Source of the DNA: Pseudomonas sp. C2B4
Lineage (GTDB): Bacteria; Pseudomonadota; Gammaproteobacteria; Pseudomonadales; Pseudomonadaceae
DNA length: 63,152 nucleotides
Direction: 5' to 3'
NCBI RefSeq assembly: GCF_013359695.1
Contig: NZ_JABFMU010000037.1
Location: 1 to 63,152 of the forward strand
This document shows, one piece after another, positions 54,401 through 61,314 of the stretch. A model generated the notes under the pieces. The model was not told the DNA's origin. It made no database searches and was given only the letters and a program-made list of their open reading frames with translations. The stretch's first letter is position 1, and each line of letters starts with the position of its first letter. Made by a program: the position numbers and the translations under genes.

Positions 54401-57233
54401 CTTGAAAGGCGGCGAGGAAGGCGAGCTGCGCTTTACCGACGTGGGCAGCGGCGGGGTGACCAACTTCCCGATGGACTTGATGGTCAGCGCCAATGACGAG
54501 GGGCTGGAGGTCGAGTACCTGTACCTGCGTGATCGCTTCAGCGATGTGGAAGTCGAGCGCATTCGTGCACAGCTTGAAGGTCTGCTGCGGGCGTTACCTG
54601 AAGACGCGGATTGCCTGCTGGGCAACATGGGTTTGCCTGAGGCGCGTTTGAGCTTGCCGCTAGCGTCCACCGAACACGCTGATTTGCTGCACAGCTTTAA
54701 TCACCACGTACGCACGCAACCCGAAAAAATCGCGCTGTTCTGTGAGGATCGCGAAGTCAGTTATGCACAGCTTGAAGTGCAGGCCAATGGACTGGCGCAA
54801 CAACTGATCGCTCGCGGTATCGGCGCGGAAAGCCTGGTGGCGGTGGCGTTGCCGCGCTCCGAACGCACGATTGTCGCGTTCCTCGCGGTGCTCAAGGCCG
54901 GTGCGGCGTATCTGCCTCTGGACTTGGCCTACCCGGCCGAGCGACTGGCGTACATGCTCGGCGATTCGGCGGCGAGCCTGCTGATTTGCGACAGCGATCT
55001 GGGTGAGCGGGTGACGTTGGCCGACAGCACGCCGCGCTTGCTGCTCGATCAGTTGAGCGTTGCCGACATGGCCGAGTGCCCGGTTTCCGCGCCGCTTGCG
55101 GGGCACCTGGCGTACCTGATCTACACCTCCGGTTCCACGGGCCAACCCAAGGGCGTGGCCGTGGCGCGGGGGCCGATTGCCCGGCATTGCCGCGGCATCA
55201 TCGACCTCTACGAACTGGCCCCGCAAAGCCGCGAACTGCATTTCATGTCGTTCGCCTTCGACGGCGCCCAGGAGCGCTGGCTCAGTGTGTTGCTGGCCGG
55301 GGGCAGCCTGGTGATCCGCGACGACAGCCTGTGGACCCCGGAGCAAACCCTGGAGGTGCTGCATCGCCACGACGTGACCGTGGCCTGCTTTCCGCCGGCG
55401 TACCTGCAACAGATGGCCGAAGTGGCCGAACGCCTGGGCAATCCGCCAGCGGTGCAGGTGTACTGCTTCGGCGGCGACGCGGTGCCGGACGCCAGCTTCG
55501 AACAGGTCAAGCGCGCACTGCGTCCGCAGCGTCTGGTCAACGGCTACGGCCCGACCGAAACCGTGGTCACGCCGCTGCTGTGGCGGGCCGAGGCCAGCGA
55601 AAGTTGTGAGGCTGCCTACGCGCCGATTGGTCGTGGCGTGGCGGGCCGTGGCTTGTACATCCTCGATGCCGATCTCAATCCGTTGCCGGTGGGTGTCAGC
55701 GGCGAGCTGTACCTGGGCGGCGAATGCCTGGCCCGGGGTTATCACCAGCGTCCGGGGTTGAGTGCCGAGCGCTTCATCCCCGATCCGTTCGAGGCCGGTG
55801 GCCGCATGTACCGCACCGGCGATCTGGTGCGTCAGCGCGAGTGCGGGCTGATCGACTACCTGGGGCGACTGGACCAGCAAGTGAAGATCCGTGGTTTCCG
55901 CATCGAACTGGGCGAGATCGAAGCCCGTCTGCGCGATTGCGCCGGGGTTCAGGATGCCGCCGTGGTCGTACAGGACACGCCCACCGGCAAGCAGCTGGTT
56001 GGCTACGTCGTTGCGGCGGGCGCGGCGGGGCTGGACCGTCGACTCAAGGCCGAGCTGCAAGCGCAACTGCCGGACTACATGGTGCCGGCGCGGATCCTGG
56101 TGCTCGACCGCTTCCCGCTGTCGGCCAATGGCAAGCTCGATCGTCGCGCACTGCCGGAGCCGGAATGGGCCATCGGCGGTTATCGCGCCCCGCGCAACGC
56201 GCTGGAAACGGCGCTGACGGCGATCTGGCAAGACGTGCTCGGCGTGCCGCAAGTGGGCATCGACGACAACTTCTTCGAACTCGGCGGCGACTCGTTGCAG
56301 GTGCTCAAAGTCATCTCGCGGGTACGCAGCCAGCCGCAACTGGGCTTCGAATTGAAGCTGCGGGACCTGATGCAGAAACCGTGCATCGCCGAACTCAGCG
56401 GGTATCAGGCAGCAGAACCTGCGAAAGCGCCGGACCCGTTGTTGGCGTTGAATGGCCGGGTCGCCAGCGTGCCGGCGTTGTTCTGCCTGCACGCCGGCTT
56501 CGGCACGGTGTTCGACTACGAGCCACTGGCCCGGCGCCTGGAAGGCCGGCGCACGGTGTACGGCCTGCAATGCCGGATGCTGCTCGACCCGCAGTGGCAG
56601 GACGCGTCGCTGTTGGCGATGGCCCAGGCCTACGCGCAGCGGATTCGCACGCAGCAGCCTGAAGGCCCGTATTACCTGCTGGGCTGGTCGTTGGGCGGTG
56701 CGTTGACGCAACTGGTCGCCCATGAACTGGAAAACCAGGGGCAGGCGGTGGCGTTTGCCGGATTGGTCGACAGTTATGTGGCGGGTACGGCGGAGGCGGG
56801 GGACTGGCGCGAAGATTTGGCGGACTTCCTGAAGTTTGTCCTGGGTCATCCGTCTGAAGAAGCAGAGGCGCTGATTGCGCTTGAAGCCACCGGATTGAAC
56901 GAGCGCGAAGGTGCTGCGGCGGTGATCGAAGCGGCCATGCATGGCGCCAACGGTCACGCGGCGTTGGGCACCAGTGAGCTCACGCAAATCTTCGCCACCG
57001 GTTCATCGCTCAAGCGACTGGCTTTGGCACAACGACAACTGCCGAAGGTGCAGGTCGCGGTGCATCGCTGGTGGGTGGCTGGCCGTGAGGATGAGCGTCG
57101 GGTGTTCGAGGCGCAGGTGGGTCGTCACGGTGTGGATCGTTTGTTGGCCGGTGGGCACTACGAGTTGCTGCGCGGTGATGAGTTGCTGGATCAGCTGGAG
57201 GATTTGCTGGAGCGCCGCTTGGTGACTGCATAA
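45474..57233 (+). CDS. Pyoverdine NRPS, three modules plus TE: C-A-T-E, C-A-T, C-A-T-TE (PvdD-like position)
   Basis: This 3919-residue terminal NRPS of the peptide chain starts one base inside the previous stop (TGATG), so it is translationally coupled. C1 is LCL type (HHIVTDG). Carrier serines are Ser1058, Ser2560 and Ser3607; E domain about 1095-1545; C2 and C3 both carry the LYPLSPMQ motif of DCL or acceptor-D domains. Pocket codes: DVWHISLID (Ser, made D), DGECTCGIT and DGECCGGVT. The last two have the acidic Glu239 of basic-residue pockets and resemble each other, fitting N5-hydroxyornithine-type residues (inference). The C-terminal thioesterase has Ser3739 in GWSLGGAL and His in LAGGHYELL, so it releases the peptide. 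Confidence 0.93.
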   Translation: MEHSTAQRIATRFAGLPADKRREFLQRMQEQGVSFGQLPIPPAAEPQATFELSYAQQRQWFLWQLDPQSSAYNIPAALRLYGPLNLAALQQSFDLLLERHQSLRSRFVEDDGQVMQTLASSASLSIEQHDLRDEPQPFESAMKAVEAQIARPFDLQHGPLLRVSLLQLDAEDHVLVLTLHHIVTDGWSMGVLVEEFSRLYAASCQGQSAELEALPIQYSDYAAWQRRWMEAGELERQLNWWKEKLGSEQPLLELPTDRPRPAQPSQQGARLDFALDASLSSGLMSLAKQRGVTPFMLLLASFQALLYRYSGQSDLRIGVPIGNRNRTETRGLIGFFVNTQVMRAELDGRLPFSQLLEQTRTASLDAQDYQDLPFERLVQALQGERSLSHSPLFQVMFNHQQARPAAVSGLLAGLRVEALNATSPTTQFDLQLDTQEEGDKLFASLTYATDLFDAERIECLARHWRNLLAGVLANPQTPLAELPLLDADERLRILDGLNDTATRYPGEVCVQRHFEARVIENPEATALVFQGQSLSYAELNRRANRLAHHLRAQGVGPEVIVGIACDRSFEMVVGLLAILKAGGAYVPLDPEYPLDRLSYMIEDSGISLLLTQEHLLAQLPTPDSVRTLCLHNNADWLSELPATDPVNLAVAENLAYMIYTSGSTGKPKGAGNRHIALHNRLEWMQQAYNLLPSDRVLQKTPFSFDVSVWEFFWPLMKGATLVIAAPGEHRDPQRLAALIVEQAITTLHFVPSMLQAFIAADEAQTCTSLVRIICSGEALPMELQRQTLRSLPQANLYNLYGPTEAAIDVTHWTCIEEGRDSVPIGRPIANLRTLILDSELQPLPLGAVGELYLGGVGLARGYHRRGALTAERFVVDPFGSGERLYRTGDLARYRADGAIDYCGRIDHQVKIRGLRIELGEIEARLQEHAEVQEAVVLALDGPSGKQLVAYVVPQDPALVDADGERQGAWREALKNHLLGSLPDYMVPAQTVLIEQMPLSPNGKLDRKRLPAPTAQVSQRAFEAPRTEHEQVLAQIWQDVLGVEQVGRQDNFFELGGDSIISIQVVSRARRAGLSLQPRDLFQQQTLQALAAVVKEQAAPLAQQGPVDGVQKLTPIQRWFFEEPIPQRAHWNQAVLLVPRETLDLPRLQGALQRLLKQHDALRLRFSQVDGQWSARYVGADSADVIDMLWTARVASDASLESVCDEAQRSLSLQDGPLLRVALIAQADGSQRLLLVVHHLAVDGVSWRVLLEDLQAAYQGQELPPKTSAFQAWADKLDAYARSETAINELSWWQNHLAGASDALPAANVQASQAGHLRQGVSIGLDREQTRQLLQQAPAIYRTQVNDLLLTALARTLSRWTGSESALIQLEGHGREDLFDDIDLTRTVGWFSSLFPVRLMPTADLGGSIKAIKQQLRDIPGKGLGYGLLRYMGDATAQAALAALPQARVTFNYLGQFDQSFAEDALFTPAKESSGAAQPADAPLPNWLSVDGQVYGGELKLDWTFSRECFDLREIEALAADFRTELLALIEHCLSDGAGGVTPADFPLARLSQAQLDGLPVPPTQIEDLYPLSPMQAGLLFHSLYESDSGAYVNQLSVEARGLDAERLGRAWQAVLDSHGILRSSFHFPEGFEAPVQLVHRHLQLPMTCLDWRGRDDQAEALAQLIDSERLQLDSTRAPLMRLTLVRLDDERQQLIYTHHHLLLDGWSNSLLLSEVLQRYAGQEVQAPSGRFADYIGWLQRQDAEADELFWRGQLASLDNPTLLAESLSLNNPSDTAFADHRQTFDVATSKRFSDFARQQKVTLNTLVQGAWALLLQRYSGQRSVAFGATVAGRPVDLPGAESQLGLFINTLPVISSPDAVESVEQWLSRLQAQNLELREHEFTALGDIQRWAGRAGEPLFDSLLVFENFPVAEALQQGAPADLSFSIPQNHERTNFPLTIAATAESQLSLNWSYQCSHFSGDAIARMSEHLAALLAAMVAAPQAALSELDLLTVPERAQQLVEWNPAFTPEQNPLCVHQLIEAQADIRPHATALIFNDQELSFDQLNRRANQLAHRLRALDIGPEVRVGLAMQRSPEMIVGLLAILKAGGAYVPLDPAYPAERLRYLMEDSGIALLVSQSWLREKLPLPEGLPVLEIDREPLAAMAETNPVNLTSGENLAYLIYTSGSTGRPKGVSVAHGPLAMHCVKIGELYGMTPDDRELQFASISFDGAHERWLTPLVFGSAVMPRDDELWSVERTCAEIEKHGITIACFTPTYLGQIADFMGEAGRDLPIRSYTPCGEGMAKHAFDEVQQVLQPKRLINGYGPTETVITPLIWLAYPDTEFDSAFMPIGRPVGNRSAYILDGGLQPLPVGVAGELYLGGEGVARGYHQRPDLTAERFVPDPFVPGGRLYRSGDLARFRADGVVEYLGRIDQQVKIRGFRIELGEIEACLVEHQGVREAFVIDREGPAGRQLVGYVVPRDPLADEQDLRDALTAHLRSRLPAHMLPAHLMCLAALPLTPNGKLDRQGLPAPEATRQRQDQVAAASLAEALLVEIWKELLGLESVGVTENFFELGGDSIISLQAVSRAGQRGLVFSPKQLFEQQTIRALAAVAGSREAALIETPKVEAFALVPHMAPPIDVAAREGLQDLYPLSPMQQGMLFHCLDSPELNPYVNQLSVEVDGLQVPRFRAAWQALVERHEVLRAAFRWRDGLADPLQAVFAGVELPIEELDWRERTNTEQALRELAQAEQARGFDLSCPPLMRFVLVRLGEDRYQMIWVYHHLLLDGWSASRLLGEMLRLYHHDSLPALTGRYADYIAWLQRQDAAQAEGFWRERLALLEAPTILAKASGAAGSGHGVMYSDLDAEATRKLHSFAKRQRVTLNTLVQGAWLLLLQRHSGQRSVAFGATVAGRPTGLAGAQDMLGLFINTLPVIQTLDPQQPLGEWLRELQDYNLSVRDYEHTPLSDIQRWAGQGGQGLFDSIIVFENHPVDRALKGGEEGELRFTDVGSGGVTNFPMDLMVSANDEGLEVEYLYLRDRFSDVEVERIRAQLEGLLRALPEDADCLLGNMGLPEARLSLPLASTEHADLLHSFNHHVRTQPEKIALFCEDREVSYAQLEVQANGLAQQLIARGIGAESLVAVALPRSERTIVAFLAVLKAGAAYLPLDLAYPAERLAYMLGDSAASLLICDSDLGERVTLADSTPRLLLDQLSVADMAECPVSAPLAGHLAYLIYTSGSTGQPKGVAVARGPIARHCRGIIDLYELAPQSRELHFMSFAFDGAQERWLSVLLAGGSLVIRDDSLWTPEQTLEVLHRHDVTVACFPPAYLQQMAEVAERLGNPPAVQVYCFGGDAVPDASFEQVKRALRPQRLVNGYGPTETVVTPLLWRAEASESCEAAYAPIGRGVAGRGLYILDADLNPLPVGVSGELYLGGECLARGYHQRPGLSAERFIPDPFEAGGRMYRTGDLVRQRECGLIDYLGRLDQQVKIRGFRIELGEIEARLRDCAGVQDAAVVVQDTPTGKQLVGYVVAAGAAGLDRRLKAELQAQLPDYMVPARILVLDRFPLSANGKLDRRALPEPEWAIGGYRAPRNALETALTAIWQDVLGVPQVGIDDNFFELGGDSLQVLKVISRVRSQPQLGFELKLRDLMQKPCIAELSGYQAAEPAKAPDPLLALNGRVASVPALFCLHAGFGTVFDYEPLARRLEGRRTVYGLQCRMLLDPQWQDASLLAMAQAYAQRIRTQQPEGPYYLLGWSLGGALTQLVAHELENQGQAVAFAGLVDSYVAGTAEAGDWREDLADFLKFVLGHPSEEAEALIALEATGLNEREGAAAVIEAAMHGANGHAALGTSELTQIFATGSSLKRLALAQRQLPKVQVAVHRWWVAGREDERRVFEAQVGRHGVDRLLAGGHYELLRGDELLDQLEDLLERRLVTA

Positions 57234-57242
57234 CCACACAAC

Positions 57243-57338
57243 CCCTGTAGGAGCGAGCCGGCTCGCGATGAGGGCCTGTGAGTCGACACCTATGTTGGCT
57301 GACAGTCCGCTATCGCGAGCAGGCTCGCTCCCACAGGT
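57243..57338. repeat. Paired REP element
   Basis: Arms CTGTAGGAGCGAGCCGGCTC and an inverted partner, spacer about 45 nt, just after the terminal NRPS gene. Confidence 0.9.
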
Positions 57339-57391
57339 TTTGCACCGGTTTGAAGATTGATTACTGACCTCTTTGTGTAAAAGGATTCTCC

Positions 57392-58348
57392 ATGGCCGTA
57401 CTGCCAGAACTAGAAGCTTTCCTCGAACTCGCCGAGTTCGGCCGCCTGACCGGCAAAAGTCGCGCGATGCACGAACAGACCCCGCAACAGGCGCGGATCG
57501 ACTTCGAAGCGTCCTCGGGGTTTCTCGATGTGCCGCTGGACCACATCGCCTGCGAAAACTTCACCATCCCCGCCCGGGACGGCCACAGCCTGGCGGCACG
57601 GTTGTATCGTGACGGGCAAGCGGTTGAAGGGCTGCAACCGGTGATCCTGTATTTCCACGGCGGCGGCTATGTGGTCGGCAGCCTCGATTCCCACGACGCG
57701 CTGTGCCGGCGCCTGGCGGCCCAGGGCGGTTTCGCCTTGTTGACCGTGGATTACCGACTGGCGCCGGAATGGAAATTCCCGACCCCGGTGCAGGACGCCT
57801 GCGATGCCGGCAACTGGCTGGTGCGCGAAGGCGCGGCCCATGGGCTGGACGCCACGCGGGTGGCGCTGGCCGGCGACAGCGTCGGCGCGACCCTGGCCAC
57901 GGTGCTGTCGCTGATCGCCGTGCGCGAGCCCGAGGAACTGGCCTTGAAACCCAAGGCCCAATTGCTGGTGTACCCGGTCACCGACGCCACCACCCACCGC
58001 GCCTCGCACCGGGACTTTGCCGAAGGCTTCCTGCTGGAAACCCCGACCCTGGACTGGTTCTACGCCCATTACGGGCGCACCTCGGCCGATCTCGCGGACT
58101 GGCGCTGCTCGCCACTGCTGGCCGACGATCTGTCGGGCCTGGCCCCGGCGTTGGTGTACCTGGCCGGTCACGACCCGTTGCACGACGAAGGCCTGGCCTA
58201 TGCCGAGCGCCTGCGGGCGGCGGGGAATGAAGTGACCTTGCTGGAGCAGCCGGGCATGACCCATGACTTCTTGCGGATGGCGGGGCTGTTGGGGGAGGTG
58301 GAGGGGATTCATGCCGAGGTGGCGGGGTGGGTGCGTTCGCGGCTTTGA
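57392..58348 (+). CDS. Alpha/beta hydrolase, HSL family
   Basis: This 318-residue esterase/hydrolase is of the hormone-sensitive-lipase family. The oxyanion-hole motif is YFHGGGYVVGS, the nucleophile elbow GDSVGATLA, the acid Asp lies in VYLAGHDPLHDEG, and the catalytic His in GMTHDFLRM. It is cytosolic with no signal peptide. AAGGA stands 7 nt before the ATG. It lies in the pyoverdine locus between the terminal NRPS and fpvA, but no PvdS or Fur box was seen before it, so its link to pyoverdine is only positional. Substrates of such enzymes are short acyl esters or lactones. Confidence 0.9.
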   Translation: MAVLPELEAFLELAEFGRLTGKSRAMHEQTPQQARIDFEASSGFLDVPLDHIACENFTIPARDGHSLAARLYRDGQAVEGLQPVILYFHGGGYVVGSLDSHDALCRRLAAQGGFALLTVDYRLAPEWKFPTPVQDACDAGNWLVREGAAHGLDATRVALAGDSVGATLATVLSLIAVREPEELALKPKAQLLVYPVTDATTHRASHRDFAEGFLLETPTLDWFYAHYGRTSADLADWRCSPLLADDLSGLAPALVYLAGHDPLHDEGLAYAERLRAAGNEVTLLEQPGMTHDFLRMAGLLGEVEGIHAEVAGWVRSRL

Positions 58349-58362
58349 TCTGAAATGAAGAA

Positions 58363-58401
58363 ACCCGCCATTCCGGTGAAAGGGGATGGCGGGTTTTTTG
58401 T
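58363..58401 (+). terminator. Rho-independent terminator of the hydrolase gene
   Basis: AACCCGCCATTCC and GGATGGCGGGTT pair around GGTGAAAGG, followed by TTTTT, 14 nt after the stop codon. Confidence 0.9.
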
Positions 58402-58435
58402 GCCTGGCGCAAGCATTGTTGGTGGACCCGCTATC

Positions 58436-58533
58436 GCCTTCGCGAGTAGGCTCGCTCCCACAGGGGATCGGTGGTAAATACAAAATCTTGGTTCACATCG
58501 CCCAACTGTGGGAGCGAGCCTGCTCGCGAAAGC
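58436..58533. repeat. Paired REP element
   Basis: Arms CGCGAGTAGGCTCGCTCCCA (one change in the core) and inverted partner GTGGGAGCGAGCCTGCTCGC, about 40 nt apart, between the hydrolase and fpvA terminators. Confidence 0.9.
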
Positions 58534-58564
58534 GGCAGCACGATCAACGCAATACCAAAGCCAT

Positions 58565-58602
58565 AAAAAAATGCCCGCATCTCACGACACGGGCATTTTT
58601 CA
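58565..58602 (-). terminator. Rho-independent terminator of fpvA
   Basis: AAAAATGCCCG and CGGGCATTTTT pair around a 13-nt loop, 17 nt beyond the fpvA stop on the minus strand. A/T-runs on both sides make it potentially bidirectional. Confidence 0.88.
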
Positions 58603-58618
58603 TTTCAGCTCAAGCGAC

Positions 58619-61099
58619 TCAGAAATCGTACTTCGCGGTCAGCTGGAAGTTGCGCGGCTCGCCGTAGAAGGTCGTGCCGAAGTTGCCAAGGCCCGTCAGG
58701 TACTTCTTGTCGAAGACGTTGTAGGCGTTGGCGGTGAAGCTCAGGTGCTCGTCGTACTGATAACGGGTCATCAGGTCCACCAGGGTGTAGCCGCCTTGCT
58801 TGAGGTTGACGGTGGAGCCGTTGCCGGCGCCATCCACGTTCGGGTTGAAGGTCTGGCCGTAGAACGCGCTCTGCCAGCTGACGCCGCCGCCGACGGTGAA
58901 CTGGTCCAGCGCGCCCGGCAGGCGGTAGGTGGTGAAGGTACGCACCACGTGTTCCGGCTTGGTGGTGGCCAGCGGGAAGCCAAAGATGCGTTGTTCATCT
59001 TTGTCGCGGGTACGGGCGTAGGTGTAGCCGGCGGACAGGTTCCAGCCTTCGGCCAGTTCACCGGCCGCTTCCAGCTCCAGACCCTCGGTGGTTGCGCCGG
59101 AGGTTGGTTTGTAGACGTCCTGGCCGGTGTCGGTGTTGGTGGTGACGTATTGGGCGACGTTGTCCTGCTCGATGCGGAACAGGGCCAGGCTGGCGTTCAG
59201 CTTGCCTTCGAAGTAGGCCGCTTTCAGGCCGGTCTCGTAAGCATTGCCTTCCACCGGCTCCAGGGTCTTGCCGCTGGCGTCCTTGTAGATTTGCGGCTGG
59301 TAGATGCTGGTGTAGCTGGCGTAGACCGAGTAGGTATCGTCCAGGTCGTAAACCACGCCGGCGTAAGGCGTGACGACGCCGTGTTCCTTGTAGCTGGCAT
59401 GGGTGTCGGAGAGGTTGGCGCCCGGGTAGTAGGTGTAGTCCTCGTTGTACTTGTAGGTGCTCACGCGGCCGCCGAGGATGAACGACAGATCATCGGTCGG
59501 ACGCAGGCGCGTGGCCAGGTAAGCGCCGTTCTGGCTCTGGGTGCGCTCGTACTTGCCGTTCTTCGGAAACTCCTGTTTGGCGATGTGGCCTTCCCAGTCG
59601 AAGATGTTGCCCGGCACCAGTTCGAAGGCGCTGGTGTCGTAGGTCGCACCGGTCTGACGGGAGTGGGAGGTCATGAAACCCGCCACCAATTCATGCTCGC
59701 GACCGCCCAGGGAGAACGGGCCGGAGACGTTGATGTCCGCCGTGTTTTGCACGCGATGGCCTTCCCAGCGGCCCCAGTAGAAGAACATGCCTTCGCCGGT
59801 GGCGCGATCCGGGTTGCCGCCGCTGGCCGACGCCAGTTGGGTGTCGTGGTCGGTGGTTTTCTGGTCGAGGCTGAGCTTGAGCTTCCAGTCGTTGGCCAGC
59901 GCCTGTTCCAGGGAGGCGAAGTAAGTGGTGCTGTCGAAATCGCGACGGCTCCAGTCGGCGCCCGGGTTGAAGCTGCGGGAGAAGTCGGTACGGCCGCCGT
60001 CGGTGAAGAACGGCGAGTTACCGGTCCAGGAGCTGCCACGCGGGGTGGCGCTGGATTTGTCGACGCCCAGGGTCAACAGGGTGTCGTCGGTCAGGTCGGC
60101 CTCGAGGATGCCGTAGTACAGGTCCCGCTTCTGGCTGTAGTGGTCGATGTACGAATCCTTGTCCTGCAAGGCGCCGACGAAGCGGCCGCGCACGCTGCCG
60201 GTATCGTTCAGCGAGCCGGAGATGTCGCCTTCGGTGCGGTAGTTGTCCCAGGAACCGGCCGTGGCGCTGACCGAGGCCTTGAAGTCCTTGGTCGGTTTTT
60301 TACGCACCAGGTTGACGGTGGCGGACGGGTCGCCGGCACCGGTCATCAGGCCGGTCGCCCCCTTGATGACTTCGACGCGGTCCAGGCTGGCGGCGTCGTC
60401 GGTGTTGTTCGGGTTTTCACCGTAAACACCGTCGTAGGGAATGTTGACGCCGTCGTACTGAAAGTTGGTGATGGCAAAGCCACGGGCGGAAAACTCGGTA
60501 CGGTCACTGTCGTACTTTTGCATGGTGACGCCCGGCGTATTACGCAGGACATCACCCACACTCTTTGAGCCCTGATCGTCCATCTGCTGGCGGGTCACGA
60601 CGGTGACCGTTTGCGGGGTTTCGCGAATGGTCAGCGGCAGCTTGGTGGCGGTGGTCGTGGCGCCGGTGGTGTAGGAACCGGTGTCTTCGGTCACCAGGCC
60701 CAGGGCCTGGCCGGAAATGGTGGTCGCACCCAGTTGCAGGCTCGAACCGCCGCCGGAAATCAGGGTCACGCTGTTGCCGTTGATCTGGAACGAAATGCCG
60801 GTGCCCTTGAGCATCTCGGCCAGGGCCGCCGAAGGCTCCAGCGAACCGGACACGGCGCGGGACTTGATCCCGGCCACCTGGTCCGGGCTGTAGAGGATCT
60901 GCAGGTTGGTCTGCATGCCCAGTTCAGTCAGCGCGCTGGACAGCGGTTGCACGGCAATGCTCACTTTTACAGGTGCTGCGTTGGCCATCGTGCTCCCCAG
61001 CAAGGTGGCCGTCAGCAGTACGCTGGTCAACAGGGTCTTGTGCAAGGACGGGCGCTGTACAGCCAGCGCGAGAGGTGTGCGGCGTGGAAGAGATCGCAT
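58619..61099 (-). CDS. fpvA: Ferripyoverdine TonB-dependent receptor with signalling domain
   Basis: This 826-residue outer-membrane receptor imports the ferric siderophore. A signal peptide (about 1-42, ending ANA) precedes the secretin/TonB short N-terminal signalling domain (about 43-115, VSIAVQPLSSALTELGMQTNLQILYSP), which talks to an inner-membrane anti-sigma factor. The plug domain follows (TVTVVTRQQMDDQGSKSVGDVLRNTPGV and VEVIKGATGLMTGAGDPSATVNLVRKKP), then a 22-strand barrel ending in FQLTAKYDF with terminal Phe. Position beside pvdE and pyoverdine NRPSs identifies it as FpvA. Its own terminator lies just downstream and a Fur-like box upstream; AGGAG stands 11 nt before the ATG. Confidence 0.94.
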   Translation of the reverse strand: MRSLPRRTPLALAVQRPSLHKTLLTSVLLTATLLGSTMANAAPVKVSIAVQPLSSALTELGMQTNLQILYSPDQVAGIKSRAVSGSLEPSAALAEMLKGTGISFQINGNSVTLISGGGSSLQLGATTISGQALGLVTEDTGSYTTGATTTATKLPLTIRETPQTVTVVTRQQMDDQGSKSVGDVLRNTPGVTMQKYDSDRTEFSARGFAITNFQYDGVNIPYDGVYGENPNNTDDAASLDRVEVIKGATGLMTGAGDPSATVNLVRKKPTKDFKASVSATAGSWDNYRTEGDISGSLNDTGSVRGRFVGALQDKDSYIDHYSQKRDLYYGILEADLTDDTLLTLGVDKSSATPRGSSWTGNSPFFTDGGRTDFSRSFNPGADWSRRDFDSTTYFASLEQALANDWKLKLSLDQKTTDHDTQLASASGGNPDRATGEGMFFYWGRWEGHRVQNTADINVSGPFSLGGREHELVAGFMTSHSRQTGATYDTSAFELVPGNIFDWEGHIAKQEFPKNGKYERTQSQNGAYLATRLRPTDDLSFILGGRVSTYKYNEDYTYYPGANLSDTHASYKEHGVVTPYAGVVYDLDDTYSVYASYTSIYQPQIYKDASGKTLEPVEGNAYETGLKAAYFEGKLNASLALFRIEQDNVAQYVTTNTDTGQDVYKPTSGATTEGLELEAAGELAEGWNLSAGYTYARTRDKDEQRIFGFPLATTKPEHVVRTFTTYRLPGALDQFTVGGGVSWQSAFYGQTFNPNVDGAGNGSTVNLKQGGYTLVDLMTRYQYDEHLSFTANAYNVFDKKYLTGLGNFGTTFYGEPRNFQLTAKYDF

Positions 61100-61142
61100 T
61101 ACTACCTGTGCTCCTGAAAAAGTGTCGTGCAGAGTTTTTGTT

Positions 61143-61161
61143 AATAAGAATGATTATTAAG
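61143..61161 (-). promoter_or_regulatory. Fur-like box upstream of fpvA
   Basis: AATAAGAATGATTATTAAG matches 12 of 19 positions of the Fur consensus, 44 nt before the fpvA start. I saw no convincing PvdS box at this promoter. Confidence 0.5.
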
Positions 61162-61212
61162 ACGGGGCGTTGGCAGGAAACCGGAAAAGAAATTTCAGAA
61201 ACTTGCGCATTA

Positions 61213-61307
61213 CCTGTAGGAGCGAGCCTGCTCGCGATGGCGGTGGATCAGTCGCCTTCAATGTTGAAAGTGCTGGCCCTATCGCGAGCAGGCTCGCTCC
61301 TACAGGT
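61213..61307. repeat. Paired REP element
   Basis: Arms CTGTAGGAGCGAGCCTGCTC and complement with a spacer of about 45 nt between fpvA and pvdE, which separates the two genes into independent units. Confidence 0.9.
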
Positions 61308-61314
61308 TTAGGGA

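Noticed and set aside
58508..60568. 686-residue plus-strand open frame
   Set aside because: Antisense to fpvA and begins inside a REP element; Val/Gly-rich shadow frame.
61100..61314. PvdS box before fpvA
   Set aside because: No TAAAT/TAATT with CGT at 15-17 nt was found; only a Fur-like sequence is visible.
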